DNA from: Verrucomicrobiota bacterium
Lineage (GTDB): Bacteria; Verrucomicrobiota; Verrucomicrobiia; Limisphaerales; SXQI01
DNA length: 9,949 bases
Assembly (NCBI GenBank): GCA_008933045.1
Contig: WBXJ01000104.1
Span: forward strand, 1-9,949
Direction of reading: 5' to 3'
Below, one piece after another: positions 1 to 6,264 of the stretch; the first letter of the stretch is position 1; each line of letters starts with the position of its first letter. Below the pieces are notes generated by a model. The model worked only from the letters and a program-made list of their open reading frames with translations. It was not told where the DNA came from and did no database searches. The position numbers and the translations under genes were made by a program.

Positions 1-812
1 CTCGAACTTGTCGCGACCAACACCCGTTTTGCTAGCTCGAGAATGCTCACCTCCTCGGTGCTACCCACATTGATAATTTGACCCACCGATGCAGGGGTTT
101 CAGTTAACCTCAGAAGTGCCTCCACGGTATCGGCAACATCACAAAAACAGCGTGTCTGAAGCCCGTCACCATAGACCTCCAACGCTCGACCCGTTTGGGC
201 GGCTTCAATGAATCTGGGTAAGACCATCCCGTACCGACCCGTCTGTCGGGGGCCTACGGTGTTGAACAATCGAGCAATGATCACGGGCACGCCTCGTTCC
301 TTGTGGTAAGCAAGTCCCAAAAACTCATCCATCAATTTTGAACACGCATAGCTCCATCGGCCCAATGTGGGTGGGCCGATCAATAGATCATCAGTTTCGG
401 CGAAAGATTCTTTGAGGCTTTTGCCATACACTTCTGAAGTCGATGCCAACAAGACTGGGGTCTGATTTGCACAAGCTGCCTCGAGGATGATCTCCGTTTC
501 TAAAAGATTATTTTGAATGGTGCGAATCGGGGAATTGATCACCATTTCCACTCCGACGGCTGCGGCGAGGTGATAGATTCGTTGCGATTGGGCGACGATT
601 TCCTTCAGTTCTTTATACTCAGAAACGCGAGAGACGATGATGCGCAACTCCGGATGAGATTCGATGTCGGCCAGATTCGCTAGGCGTCCGGTGGAGAGGT
701 CGTCGATAATCGTCACCGATTGACCTTGGGCGAGAAGTCGTCGCACGAGATGCGAGCCAATAAATCCCGCACCGCCCGTAACTAAGATCGATGGGTGATG
801 ACTCATGGTCAT
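1..812 (-). CDS. NAD-dependent sugar-nucleotide epimerase/dehydratase (extended SDR), 3' end missing
   Basis: The gene runs off the left edge; 270 codons are present and the C-terminus is missing. It is an extended short-chain dehydrogenase/reductase of the UDP-glucose 4-epimerase / UDP-glucuronate decarboxylase group, which act on nucleotide sugars in the cytoplasm for glycan synthesis. Visible motifs: NAD-binding TGGAGFIGSHL at about residues 12-22, an acidic IIDDLSTG turn at 35-42, catalytic STSEVYG at 124-130, the YxxxK pair in SYACSKLMDEF (Y155, K159), and the substrate-side stretches FNTVGPRQTGRYGMVLPRF (183-201) and VYGDGLQTR. The NTVGPRQ/GMVLPRF pattern fits the epimerase-like branch better than classical decarboxylases, but the substrate is uncertain. 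Two in-frame ATGs exist: 812, directly after the amidase stop codon and with a GGA six bases upstream, and 806. I chose 812. The abutting amidase gene implies co-transcription. Family is sure; reaction is not. Confidence 0.9.
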   Translation of the reverse strand, partial: MTMSHHPSILVTGGAGFIGSHLVRRLLAQGQSVTIIDDLSTGRLANLADIESHPELRIIVSRVSEYKELKEIVAQSQRIYHLAAAVGVEMVINSPIRTIQNNLLETEIILEAACANQTPVLLASTSEVYGKSLKESFAETDDLLIGPPTLGRWSYACSKLMDEFLGLAYHKERGVPVIIARLFNTVGPRQTGRYGMVLPRFIEAAQTGRALEVYGDGLQTRCFCDVADTVEALLRLTETPASVGQIINVGSTEEVSILELAKRVLVATSS

Positions 813-1955
813 TTATTTTCCATTCAAATTGACTCGACCATCCAACTCCAAGAGTGCGGTCACGATGGCATCCGCAAGGCGTTGTCGAAACTCTGGAGTC
901 GCGATGAGCCTAGCCTCTCGCGGGTTGGAAAGATATCCTCCTTCGATCAAAACAGCCGGGCGAGTTTGCTCTCGAACTACGGTCATGAATCGAGCACGCC
1001 GCAATCCTCGATCCTTACCTCCAGTGAGTCGCACCAGCGTGCGATGTAAACCCAGCGCGTAGTAAAGGTTGTTCTCATCAAACTGATTGTTGGGATACAG
1101 GTGGGAAAGGTTGTCCTCAAATTCACGGGTAAGGTTTGATGGCAATCCCAACGGCGTCGTGCAATAGGTTTCCAACCCCGCTTCGCCTGCGTTGTTGGCA
1201 ACGGAGTTAAAATGCAGGCTGATGAACAGATCCGCTTGTGCAGCATCGGCAAAAGCGACCCGCTGCAAACCGGTCAGCTCCACATCGTTCGTCCGCGTCA
1301 AGAGCACGGTCCAATTCGACGTCTGCTGTCCAATCGTCCGTTGCACTCGTTTTGCCCAATCTAACGTGAGATCCTTTTCCACCAGACTTCCATCAAAACT
1401 GCGTGTTCCAAAATTTGCGCCACCGTGACCTGGATCAAGCACAAGAATCCTCATGGGTCGTGCATCGGGAGCGGATGGGTTGATCAGAGGATCCAGTGTT
1501 TTAGCGATATCGATCGAGTGGATTTGGATTTCACCCCTGAGCCAAACCGGCGCAAAACCCAATCCTAGATTGACTCCATTCCATCGAATGTACGGATTGC
1601 CAACCGAGAGCACCAAAAGACCGCCCACCGTGTTTTGTTCGAGGGTCAAGCTAGGTGCGATTCCCTTTACGAGATAAGGCTGCAGGCCATGATGTTGTGA
1701 CCAGTGATGATAAGAAACCCAATGCCCAAGGGCGTCAGGTGGGGCGGGTTGAGGAACAGTGAGAGGCGTTGTGGCCACGGGCACCGGCTCAAACGGATCC
1801 TCTCGATGATCCGCCACAGCAGGTGCGGGTTCGACCTGAATCTCCGTTAAATGGGTGACTGTGCGGGGCTGGCTCGGGGAGGAACACCCGACCCAAGTCA
1901 CCAGCAACAAGAGAACCAAAAACTGCACAAGCTTCGGCACGGTTGCATATTGCAT
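813..1955 (-). CDS. N-acetylmuramoyl-L-alanine amidase (Amidase_3), probable lipoprotein
   Basis: A 380-residue zinc amidase that cleaves the amide bond between N-acetylmuramic acid and the stem peptide of peptidoglycan, a role in cell separation and wall turnover. Residues 1-24 form a signal peptide with a leucine/valine-rich core ending in WVGC; C24 followed by SS suggests lipidation and export, although W at lipobox -3 is atypical. Residues 25-75 are a proline-rich linker. Residues about 76-160 form a separate domain (YHHWSQHHGL, VWLRGEIQIHSIDI) that may position the enzyme or bind wall. The catalytic domain starts near 168: LVLDPGHGG (H177), LVEKDLTL (E193) and SLHFNS (H248) are the expected zinc ligands, and LIEGGYLSNP carries the catalytic glutamate E338. 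All key residues are present, so it should be active. The start has no clear ribosome site. It is divergent from pyrF, and its TAA stop touches the ATG of the downstream epimerase gene. Confidence 0.95.
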   Translation of the reverse strand: MQYATVPKLVQFLVLLLLVTWVGCSSPSQPRTVTHLTEIQVEPAPAVADHREDPFEPVPVATTPLTVPQPAPPDALGHWVSYHHWSQHHGLQPYLVKGIAPSLTLEQNTVGGLLVLSVGNPYIRWNGVNLGLGFAPVWLRGEIQIHSIDIAKTLDPLINPSAPDARPMRILVLDPGHGGANFGTRSFDGSLVEKDLTLDWAKRVQRTIGQQTSNWTVLLTRTNDVELTGLQRVAFADAAQADLFISLHFNSVANNAGEAGLETYCTTPLGLPSNLTREFEDNLSHLYPNNQFDENNLYYALGLHRTLVRLTGGKDRGLRRARFMTVVREQTRPAVLIEGGYLSNPREARLIATPEFRQRLADAIVTALLELDGRVNLNGK

Positions 1956-2042
1956 TAGGGAAGTGCTTGCTCAAGGAGAAACCGATTTACCTCACCGATT
2001 TCGCTCGCGACGGGGTGATTCAGCGCCTAAAAAAGGGATCCT
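1956..2042. promoter_or_regulatory. divergent intergenic region between amidase gene and pyrF
   Basis: These 87 bases separate two divergently read genes, so they should hold the promoters for both. I see no convincing -35/-10 pair in either direction. The octamer ACCGATTT occurs twice as a direct repeat (1981-1988 and 1994-2001), 13 bases start to start, which could be a protein-binding site or chance. The A-rich AAAAAAGGG just before pyrF may serve as a weak ribosome site. The promoter role is inferred from gene orientation only. Confidence 0.4.
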
Positions 2043-2750
2043 ATGATTCGAAACCCGATCATCGTTGCCCTCGATGTCCCAGAACCGGCCCAAGCTTTGT
2101 CCTTAGCAACCGACCTAGCCTCGGTCGTAGGTGCGGTCAAAATCGGCAGTGAGCTTTTCACCAGTGGTGGCCCAGACATCGTGCGCCAAGTCAGAGCGAC
2201 AGGGGCTTCAGTTTTTCTCGACCTGAAATTTCACGACATCCCCAACACAGTTGCCAAGTCGGTTTCTGCGGCTGTCAAATTAGATGTTCAAATGCTCACC
2301 ATTCATACCTGTGGAGGAGTTGAGATGATGCGTGCGGCGGAGGAGTCCGCGCAGAAAACTGCCGCTGCTCTGGGTCGCCCGGCGCCCTTGGTGCTTGGAG
2401 TCACCGTGCTGACCAGTATGGATGGCAGTGACCTTCAAGAAATTGGTCTCACCTCGGAGGTGGGCTGTCAAGTGGAGCGACTGGCTCGGCTGGCCGTGCA
2501 GGCAGGTCTCCGAGGTCTAGTTTGCTCACCGCACGAGGTTGTGATGCTGCGAAAAATTGTGCCGATTGATTTCGCCTTAATCACCCCGGGTATCCGCCCC
2601 GCAGGACCTGCGGGCGACGACCAAAAACGCACCATGACCCCGCGTGAGGCGATGGCAGCGGGCAGCACCTGGTTGGTAATCGGCCGCCCCATTTATGCAG
2701 CACCCGTTCCCCGGACTGCCGCAGCCTCAATCTTTCAAAGCCTTGCCTGA
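2043..2750 (+). CDS. pyrF: orotidine 5'-phosphate decarboxylase
   Basis: A 235-residue enzyme catalysing the last step of UMP synthesis: decarboxylation of orotidine 5'-phosphate to UMP in the cytoplasm. It has the usual length of the bacterial TIM-barrel family. Signature residues are visible: IVALDV (D11) at the first strand, VKIG (K33), and the family hallmark DLKFHDIPNTV with D60, K62 and D65 forming the catalytic charge network. The C-terminal phosphate-binding segment ITPGIRPAGPAGDDQKR and the closing VIGRPI motif are intact. This is the only plus-strand gene in the window; it diverges from the amidase gene and converges on the Dabb gene. The ATG is preceded by AAAAAAGGGATCCT, a weak ribosome site. 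No other pyrimidine genes lie nearby. Identification is secure. Confidence 0.98.
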   Translation: MIRNPIIVALDVPEPAQALSLATDLASVVGAVKIGSELFTSGGPDIVRQVRATGASVFLDLKFHDIPNTVAKSVSAAVKLDVQMLTIHTCGGVEMMRAAEESAQKTAAALGRPAPLVLGVTVLTSMDGSDLQEIGLTSEVGCQVERLARLAVQAGLRGLVCSPHEVVMLRKIVPIDFALITPGIRPAGPAGDDQKRTMTPREAMAAGSTWLVIGRPIYAAPVPRTAAASIFQSLA

Positions 2751-2755
2751 GATCT

Positions 2756-2787
2756 GGCTCTACCCTCCAAGATAAAGCGGATGAGCC
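2756..2787. terminator. weak hairpin between convergent pyrF and Dabb genes
   Basis: The 38-base gap between the two convergent stop codons holds an imperfect inverted repeat. GGCTC (2756-2760) pairs with GAGCC (2783-2787), and an inner CC/GG adds two pairs after a two-base internal loop. Three T residues follow on the plus strand. Placement suits a shared terminator, but the stem is short, the loop is long and the T-run is poor. Confidence 0.3.
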
Positions 2788-2788
2788 T

Positions 2789-3091
2789 TTACGAGGCGAA
2801 ATCGTAAACAACCACTTTCGAACAAACTTTTTTGAAGACCGTTTCCACAAATTCAATGTGAAGCGGATGAGCCTGATAAACATCTTGTGCTTCCTTGTCT
2901 GCAAAGATCAGGTTTAACGCCACTTGGTAGCTTTGTTCCACCACCGGCCGATGGCTAGGCACCATCCGCCCTGCGTGAAAGTGGACAACGCCCGGGATGG
3001 GTTTCAAAAACTTTTCCATACCCGCCAACAACTCATCGGCTCCATTAGGATTGCTCGGATCGGTCCAAAAAATGACAACATGCGAAAACAT
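2789..3091 (-). CDS. Dabb (stress-responsive alpha/beta barrel) domain protein
   Basis: A 100-residue single-domain protein of the Dabb family, small dimeric ferredoxin-like barrels. The family includes plant stress proteins and some cyclases, and the bacterial members mostly have no known function. Typical features are the opening strand MFSHVVIFWT, the central IPGVVHFHAGRMVPSHRP turn, a LNLIFADKEAQDVYQAHPLH segment with the conserved Y..HP.H pattern, and a closing basic strand KKVCSKVVVYDF. The whole protein is one domain with no signal peptide, so it should be cytoplasmic. I chose the ATG at 3091; a GTG six bases upstream (3097) is in frame and would add two residues. Neither has a clear ribosome site. 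It lies 74 bases downstream of tyrS in the same direction and converges on pyrF. No function can be inferred from the neighbours. Confidence 0.88.
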   Translation of the reverse strand: MFSHVVIFWTDPSNPNGADELLAGMEKFLKPIPGVVHFHAGRMVPSHRPVVEQSYQVALNLIFADKEAQDVYQAHPLHIEFVETVFKKVCSKVVVYDFAS

Positions 3092-3128
3092 CGGCACTAT
3101 TAACGACGCAATCAGGGAATGAACTCAA

Positions 3129-3153
3129 CCCAAAAAACTCACTCTTTTTTAGG
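3129..3153 (-). terminator. A6/T6 hairpin downstream of tyrS
   Basis: Just after the tyrS stop codon, the minus strand reads CCT-A6, a seven-base GAGTGAG loop, then T6-GGG, giving a stem of nine pairs including one G-T wobble. The stem is A/T-dominated and the T-run is part of it rather than following it, so this is an atypical terminator. It may instead partly attenuate read-through into the Dabb gene. Confidence 0.35.
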
Positions 3154-3165
3154 ACCCTGTTTGCG

Positions 3166-4446
3166 TTAAACGACTGACAAGACCACGTAATTCCGTTTGC
3201 CTTTGCGGATCAGAATATGTTTTGAGAACAGAAGGTCATTAGCACCTAAAGCCCGAGTTAAACTCACTTCTCGTGAGTTGTTCACATAGATCCCTCCACC
3301 CTCAATATCTTTCCGTGCCTGACCTTTTGAAGACGCCAAGCCCGCGTGAACAAGGGCATCGATAAGTGGCCAACCTGATCCCTCAAACTTGATTGCTTCG
3401 AACGGTTTGGTCGGCACTTCCCCCACAATGTCATTGAAGGTTATCTCTGAAATCCCTTCAAGTTCGCCACCGAATAAAATCTCGCTCGCTCGCATCGCTT
3501 CCTGAGTCGCGTTGAGACCGTGAATCAAATCAGTTGCCGATTTCGCCAATGCCTTATGAGCGACCCGCGCCTCAGGTTTGGCGAGATGTTCCTCCTCCAG
3601 CATCGCGATATCCTCCTGAGACAGGAAAGTGAAATACTTCAACATGCGGACCACATCGCGATCATCGGTCCGGATCCAAAACTGATAAAATCGGTAGACG
3701 CTCGTTCGCTTCGGATCAAGCCAGATCGCGCCAGCAACCGTTTTCCCGAATTTTGAACCATCCGCATTCGTGATCAACGGAAGCGTCAGACCAAAAACCT
3801 GAGCACCTAATTTTTTCCGCGTGAGTTCAATCCCCGCAGTAATATTTCCCCATTGATCAGTTCCACCGATTTGCAATTCACAGCCATACTCCTTGCGCAG
3901 ATGATAAAAATCAAAGGCTTGAAGCAGCATGTAACTAAACTCGGTATAGCTAATGCCAACTTCGCGATCCTCCATTCGTGCCCTGACGCTTTCCTTGGCG
4001 ACCATCATGTTCACGGTGAAAAACTTCCCGATATCGCGAAGAAAATCCAAATACGAGATTGGTGCCGTCCAAGAATCGTTATCCAACAAACGCGCCGGAT
4101 TCGTCGAGGCTCCAAAATCCAGCAACTGCTGCAACTGGAGCTTCACACTAGTGATATTTCCGGTGAGAACGGCACGCGTCAAAAGCTGTCGTTCATCCGT
4201 TTTACCCGAGGGATCCCCGATCGATCCGGTGGCTCCACCGGCGATAGCGATGGGTTTATGCCCGCACAACTGGAAACGTCTCAGCGCAATCAAAGGAACG
4301 AGGTTGCCGACGTGCAAACTATCTGCGGTGGGATCAAACCCCGCATAAAGAGTCATCGCACCCGCCGCGAGCCGCAATCGCAACTGTTCCGCATCGGTGC
4401 AATCCGCAACCAATCCGCGCCATTGAAGCTCCTCGTAAATGTTCAT
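3166..4446 (-). CDS. tyrS: tyrosyl-tRNA synthetase
   Basis: A 426-residue class I aminoacyl-tRNA synthetase that activates tyrosine with ATP and charges tRNA(Tyr). Visible in order: YAGFDPT (34-40) at the tyrosine pocket, the HIGH-equivalent HVGN (45-48), GGATGSIGDPSGK (70-82), the tyrosine-binding YMLLQAFDF (172-180) and QIGGTDQWGN (192-201), and the KMSKS-equivalent KFGKT (232-236). The C-terminal S4-like RNA-binding domain spans about 358-426 (LIDALVHAGLASSKGQARK). Length and the KFGKT form match bacterial TyrRS. The ATG is supported by a good ribosome site (GGGGAGA, 4451-4457). The 207-base upstream region could hold its own promoter, for example TTGCGA and TAGATT spaced 17 bases on the minus strand, a weak match. 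I see no T-box leader. It lies downstream of the cysteine desulfurase gene; coupling between the two is unclear. Confidence 0.98.
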   Translation of the reverse strand: MNIYEELQWRGLVADCTDAEQLRLRLAAGAMTLYAGFDPTADSLHVGNLVPLIALRRFQLCGHKPIAIAGGATGSIGDPSGKTDERQLLTRAVLTGNITSVKLQLQQLLDFGASTNPARLLDNDSWTAPISYLDFLRDIGKFFTVNMMVAKESVRARMEDREVGISYTEFSYMLLQAFDFYHLRKEYGCELQIGGTDQWGNITAGIELTRKKLGAQVFGLTLPLITNADGSKFGKTVAGAIWLDPKRTSVYRFYQFWIRTDDRDVVRMLKYFTFLSQEDIAMLEEEHLAKPEARVAHKALAKSATDLIHGLNATQEAMRASEILFGGELEGISEITFNDIVGEVPTKPFEAIKFEGSGWPLIDALVHAGLASSKGQARKDIEGGGIYVNNSREVSLTRALGANDLLFSKHILIRKGKRNYVVLSVV

Positions 4447-4623
4447 CAGGTCTCCCCTTTATCTCAAGCCATCCCCCCAGAGACAAGCGCGTAACCACTG
4501 TCTACGTCGTCAGTGGCGGTTCAATCATGGGAAGTCTGTGCCCCAGAGAATGAAAACGACTGCTGCGGAATGAATCAAGTTTCTCCACATATTTTTGAAA
4601 GGTTCTTAGAAAAATCTAAACAC

Positions 4624-4651
4624 GATCTGGGTTGTTCGCAAACCAGAGATC
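4624..4651 (-). terminator. possible terminator after cysteine desulfurase gene
   Basis: Immediately beyond the desulfurase stop codon the minus strand carries an imperfect inverted repeat. GATCT pairs with AGATC, and GG/CC plus TT/AA extend the stem past small bulges, about nine pairs in all. A run of five T residues follows about ten bases after the stem. A second small palindrome (TTAGA/TCTAA, 4606-4619) lies just downstream and includes the T-run. Position is right for a terminator, but stem quality is mediocre. Confidence 0.3.
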
Positions 4652-4653
4652 GC

Positions 4654-5808
4654 TTATCGCCCTGCCCTCAATACCGCGATGATTCGTGGTAGGATGCGTT
4701 CTACCGCTGTTACCTCATCCTCGGTTGTCCCCCTTCCCAAGGAAAATCGAACGAATGAATTCGCGAGAGCTCGGGGAATTCCCATCGCGCTCAGCACGTG
4801 CGAAGGCTCCAAGGATCCTGCGGAACACGCCGAACCGCTCGACGCACAAACCCCCTCAAGATCCAACGAAGCCATCAGCGCGATACTGTCCGCGTTTTCC
4901 ACGGTGAACGAAATCGTGTTGGCCAGTCGGTGCTGGCGTGAACCACGCACCTCAACTCCATCAATCGCTTCCGCTGCTTTGGCGAGACGTTCCGTCCACC
5001 CTCGCATCGCTTCCACTGCAAAAACGGGTTGGGGCACGAACATTTCTAACGCCCGCGCTAAGCCAATTGTAGCCGACAAATTCTCCGTTCCCGCTCGCCG
5101 ATCATTTTCGTGGCCGCCGCCGAAAATAATCGGATCTGGGAGCAGGGGTGATCGGATATAGAGCGCACCGGCCCCCTTCGGACCGTGAAATTTATGGGCG
5201 CAAATGGAGACCAAATCTGCATTGAAATAACTAATACTAGGCAACAGTTCTTTACCAAACCACTGTGCCGCGTCCGTATGGAAGATCACGCCGCGTTCGC
5301 GACAGATGGCTCCGACCTCCCGCACGGGTTGAAGGGTTCCCGTCTCATTGTTCGCGGCCATCAGAGAGACCAAACTTGTTTCGGGAGTCAACGCCGCTTT
5401 CACAGATGCAGGATCCACGCGCCCGTCACGGTCCACCGGCAGGCGTGTGACTCGAAATCCCTCCTTCCTCTCGAGATAATCAAAGCAGTGAAGTACTGCA
5501 TGATGCTCAATGGAAGACGTGATCAGGTGTTTGCCTTTAGCTTGCAAAAGTCGGGCCGTTCCAAAAATAGCGAGGTTGTTGCTCTCGGTTCCGCCGCTCG
5601 TAAAAACAACCTCACTCGGCTTGGCTCCGAGCACCTGCGCCACCCGATCCCGCGCCTCATCGAGGCAGGCCCGTGCACGGCGCCCGACCTGATGGATGCT
5701 CGAAGGGTTGCCCCAGATCGTCTCTTGATACGGACGCATCTCCTCGAGCACAGCGACATCCACGGGTGTCGTGGCGTTGTAATCAAAATAAATAGGGTGG
5801 GAATTCAT
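4654..5808 (-). CDS. cysteine desulfurase (NifS/IscS-type)
   Basis: A 384-residue PLP-dependent class V aminotransferase-fold enzyme that converts cysteine to alanine and carries the sulfur as an enzyme persulfide, for iron-sulfur cluster or thionucleoside synthesis. The N-terminal YFDYNATTP (7-15) is typical of the family. SGGTESNN (71-78), EHHAVL (H102, ring stacking on PLP), HTDAAQ (D179, Q182) and AHKFHGPKG (K206, the PLP-binding lysine) are all present. RRAGTEN follows at 237-243. The mobile loop SSGSACSAG places the persulfide cysteine at C328, the group I arrangement of NifS/IscS. No scaffold, SufB/C/D, tRNA thiolase or IscR-like gene is in the window, so its sulfur acceptor is unknown and I give no specific symbol. 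No usable upstream in-frame start precedes the ATG. The gene starts 50 bases after the small 107-residue gene, so they may share a transcript. Confidence 0.95.
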   Translation of the reverse strand: MNSHPIYFDYNATTPVDVAVLEEMRPYQETIWGNPSSIHQVGRRARACLDEARDRVAQVLGAKPSEVVFTSGGTESNNLAIFGTARLLQAKGKHLITSSIEHHAVLHCFDYLERKEGFRVTRLPVDRDGRVDPASVKAALTPETSLVSLMAANNETGTLQPVREVGAICRERGVIFHTDAAQWFGKELLPSISYFNADLVSICAHKFHGPKGAGALYIRSPLLPDPIIFGGGHENDRRAGTENLSATIGLARALEMFVPQPVFAVEAMRGWTERLAKAAEAIDGVEVRGSRQHRLANTISFTVENADSIALMASLDLEGVCASSGSACSAGSLEPSHVLSAMGIPRALANSFVRFSLGRGTTEDEVTAVERILPRIIAVLRAGR

Positions 5809-5858
5809 CCAGCATTCGGAAAGCGATGCCCCTGCGGCGCATCCTCCGGATCAAAAGA

Positions 5859-6182
5859 CTAGTCGTTGTGCTTATCGGTGATCAGGATCGCGAGGCGACA
5901 GATTGCGAGCGGTATCGACTCGGCCAGAACCTCAGTGGACGTGCTTGGGCCTGTTTCCCACCGAGCAAAAAACCTCCGTGACGGTATTCGGAGTGTGGTC
6001 TCGCCTGTGACAATCCCTATTTTAAACCGTTTGATAAGCTTAACTTGGACGCGCTTCGCCAGATCGTCACTCACCGAATACGTTGGACATATGCCACTCG
6101 CCAGTCCTCCAAATACCTGAAGATGGATCATTGCATCAAGGTCGGCACCCGCTGCAAAATAGTAAGGGTTTTCTTTACGCAT
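5859..6182 (-). CDS. small protein resembling phage ABA-sandwich / BC1872-like family
   Basis: A 107-residue protein with no clear enzyme motif. The layout recalls the short ABA-sandwich proteins common in phages (BC1872-like, formerly in groups such as DUF2591). It opens with an AGADLDAMIHLQVFG helix (11-25), continues with a CPTYSVSDDLAKRV segment (32-45) like the family's PxYS.....A..V, has a middle strand pair, and ends ARWETGPSTSTEVLAESIPLAICRLAIL (73-100), matching the characteristic AxxxPxAICRAxL ending. Resemblance is from memory of the pattern, not a search. It has no signal peptide or membrane span. Amino-acid composition and the family-like motifs at both ends argue for a real gene. 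The ATG has no ribosome site; instead an 8-base tandem repeat leads into it. It lies between the glycosyltransferase gene (82-base gap) and the cysteine desulfurase gene (50-base gap), with no other phage genes nearby. Function unknown. Confidence 0.72.
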   Translation of the reverse strand: MRKENPYYFAAGADLDAMIHLQVFGGLASGICPTYSVSDDLAKRVQVKLIKRFKIGIVTGETTLRIPSRRFFARWETGPSTSTEVLAESIPLAICRLAILITDKHND

Positions 6183-6207
6183 CGTTGGATCGTTGGATCG
6201 TCGGATC
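6181..6207. repeat. 8-bp tandem repeat overlapping a start codon
   Basis: The unit ATCGTTGG (plus strand) occurs at 6181-6188 and 6189-6196, then as ATCGTCGG at 6197-6204, followed by a partial ATC. On the minus strand the array occupies the place of a ribosome site for the 107-residue gene and includes most of its ATG. The unit is not a multiple of three, so copy-number change would alter the spacing and frame relation to an upstream ATG at 6213. Confidence 0.85.
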
Positions 6208-6219
6208 TTTCATACTCTT

Positions 6220-6250
6220 ATGTTAGTGATTCGTGGTGCCAACGTGTCAA
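6220..6250 (-). promoter_or_regulatory. possible promoter for the 107-residue gene
   Basis: On the minus strand a perfect -35 hexamer TTGACA (6250-6245) is followed after 19 bases by TAACAT (6225-6220), a four-of-six match to the -10 consensus. The spacer is longer than the optimal 17. Transcription would begin near 6213, leaving a leader of about 30 bases. The position, just after the glycosyltransferase stop, supports separate transcription from the sugar genes. Confidence 0.35.
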
Positions 6251-6264
6251 ATCCTTATTTTGGT

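Noticed and set aside
1981..2001. Direct repeat ACCGATTT x2 as an operator
   Set aside because: Only two 8-base copies in a short intergenic region; too short to claim a regulator site without comparison to other promoters.
2581..2904. 107-residue minus-strand frame covering the pyrF end and part of the Dabb gene
   Set aside because: Overlaps two well-supported genes in other frames, and the translation shows no family pattern.
3853..4494. 213-residue plus-strand open frame
   Set aside because: Antisense to tyrS, which is unambiguous; no domain, no ribosome site and unlikely composition.
4447..4653. T-box leader or other riboswitch upstream of tyrS
   Set aside because: No T-box-like conserved bulge sequence or specifier-loop/antiterminator structure could be recognised; only small A/T palindromes and an imperfect hairpin are present.
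5825..5850. Small frame starting after GGAGG at ATG 5842
   Set aside because: The GGAGG touches the ATG with no spacer, the frame is about 19 codons and runs into the desulfurase gene out of frame.
5185..5862. 225-residue plus-strand open frame
   Set aside because: It lies antisense to the cysteine desulfurase, which has full family motifs; the translation has no recognisable domain and a low-complexity, Arg/His-rich composition typical of shadow frames.
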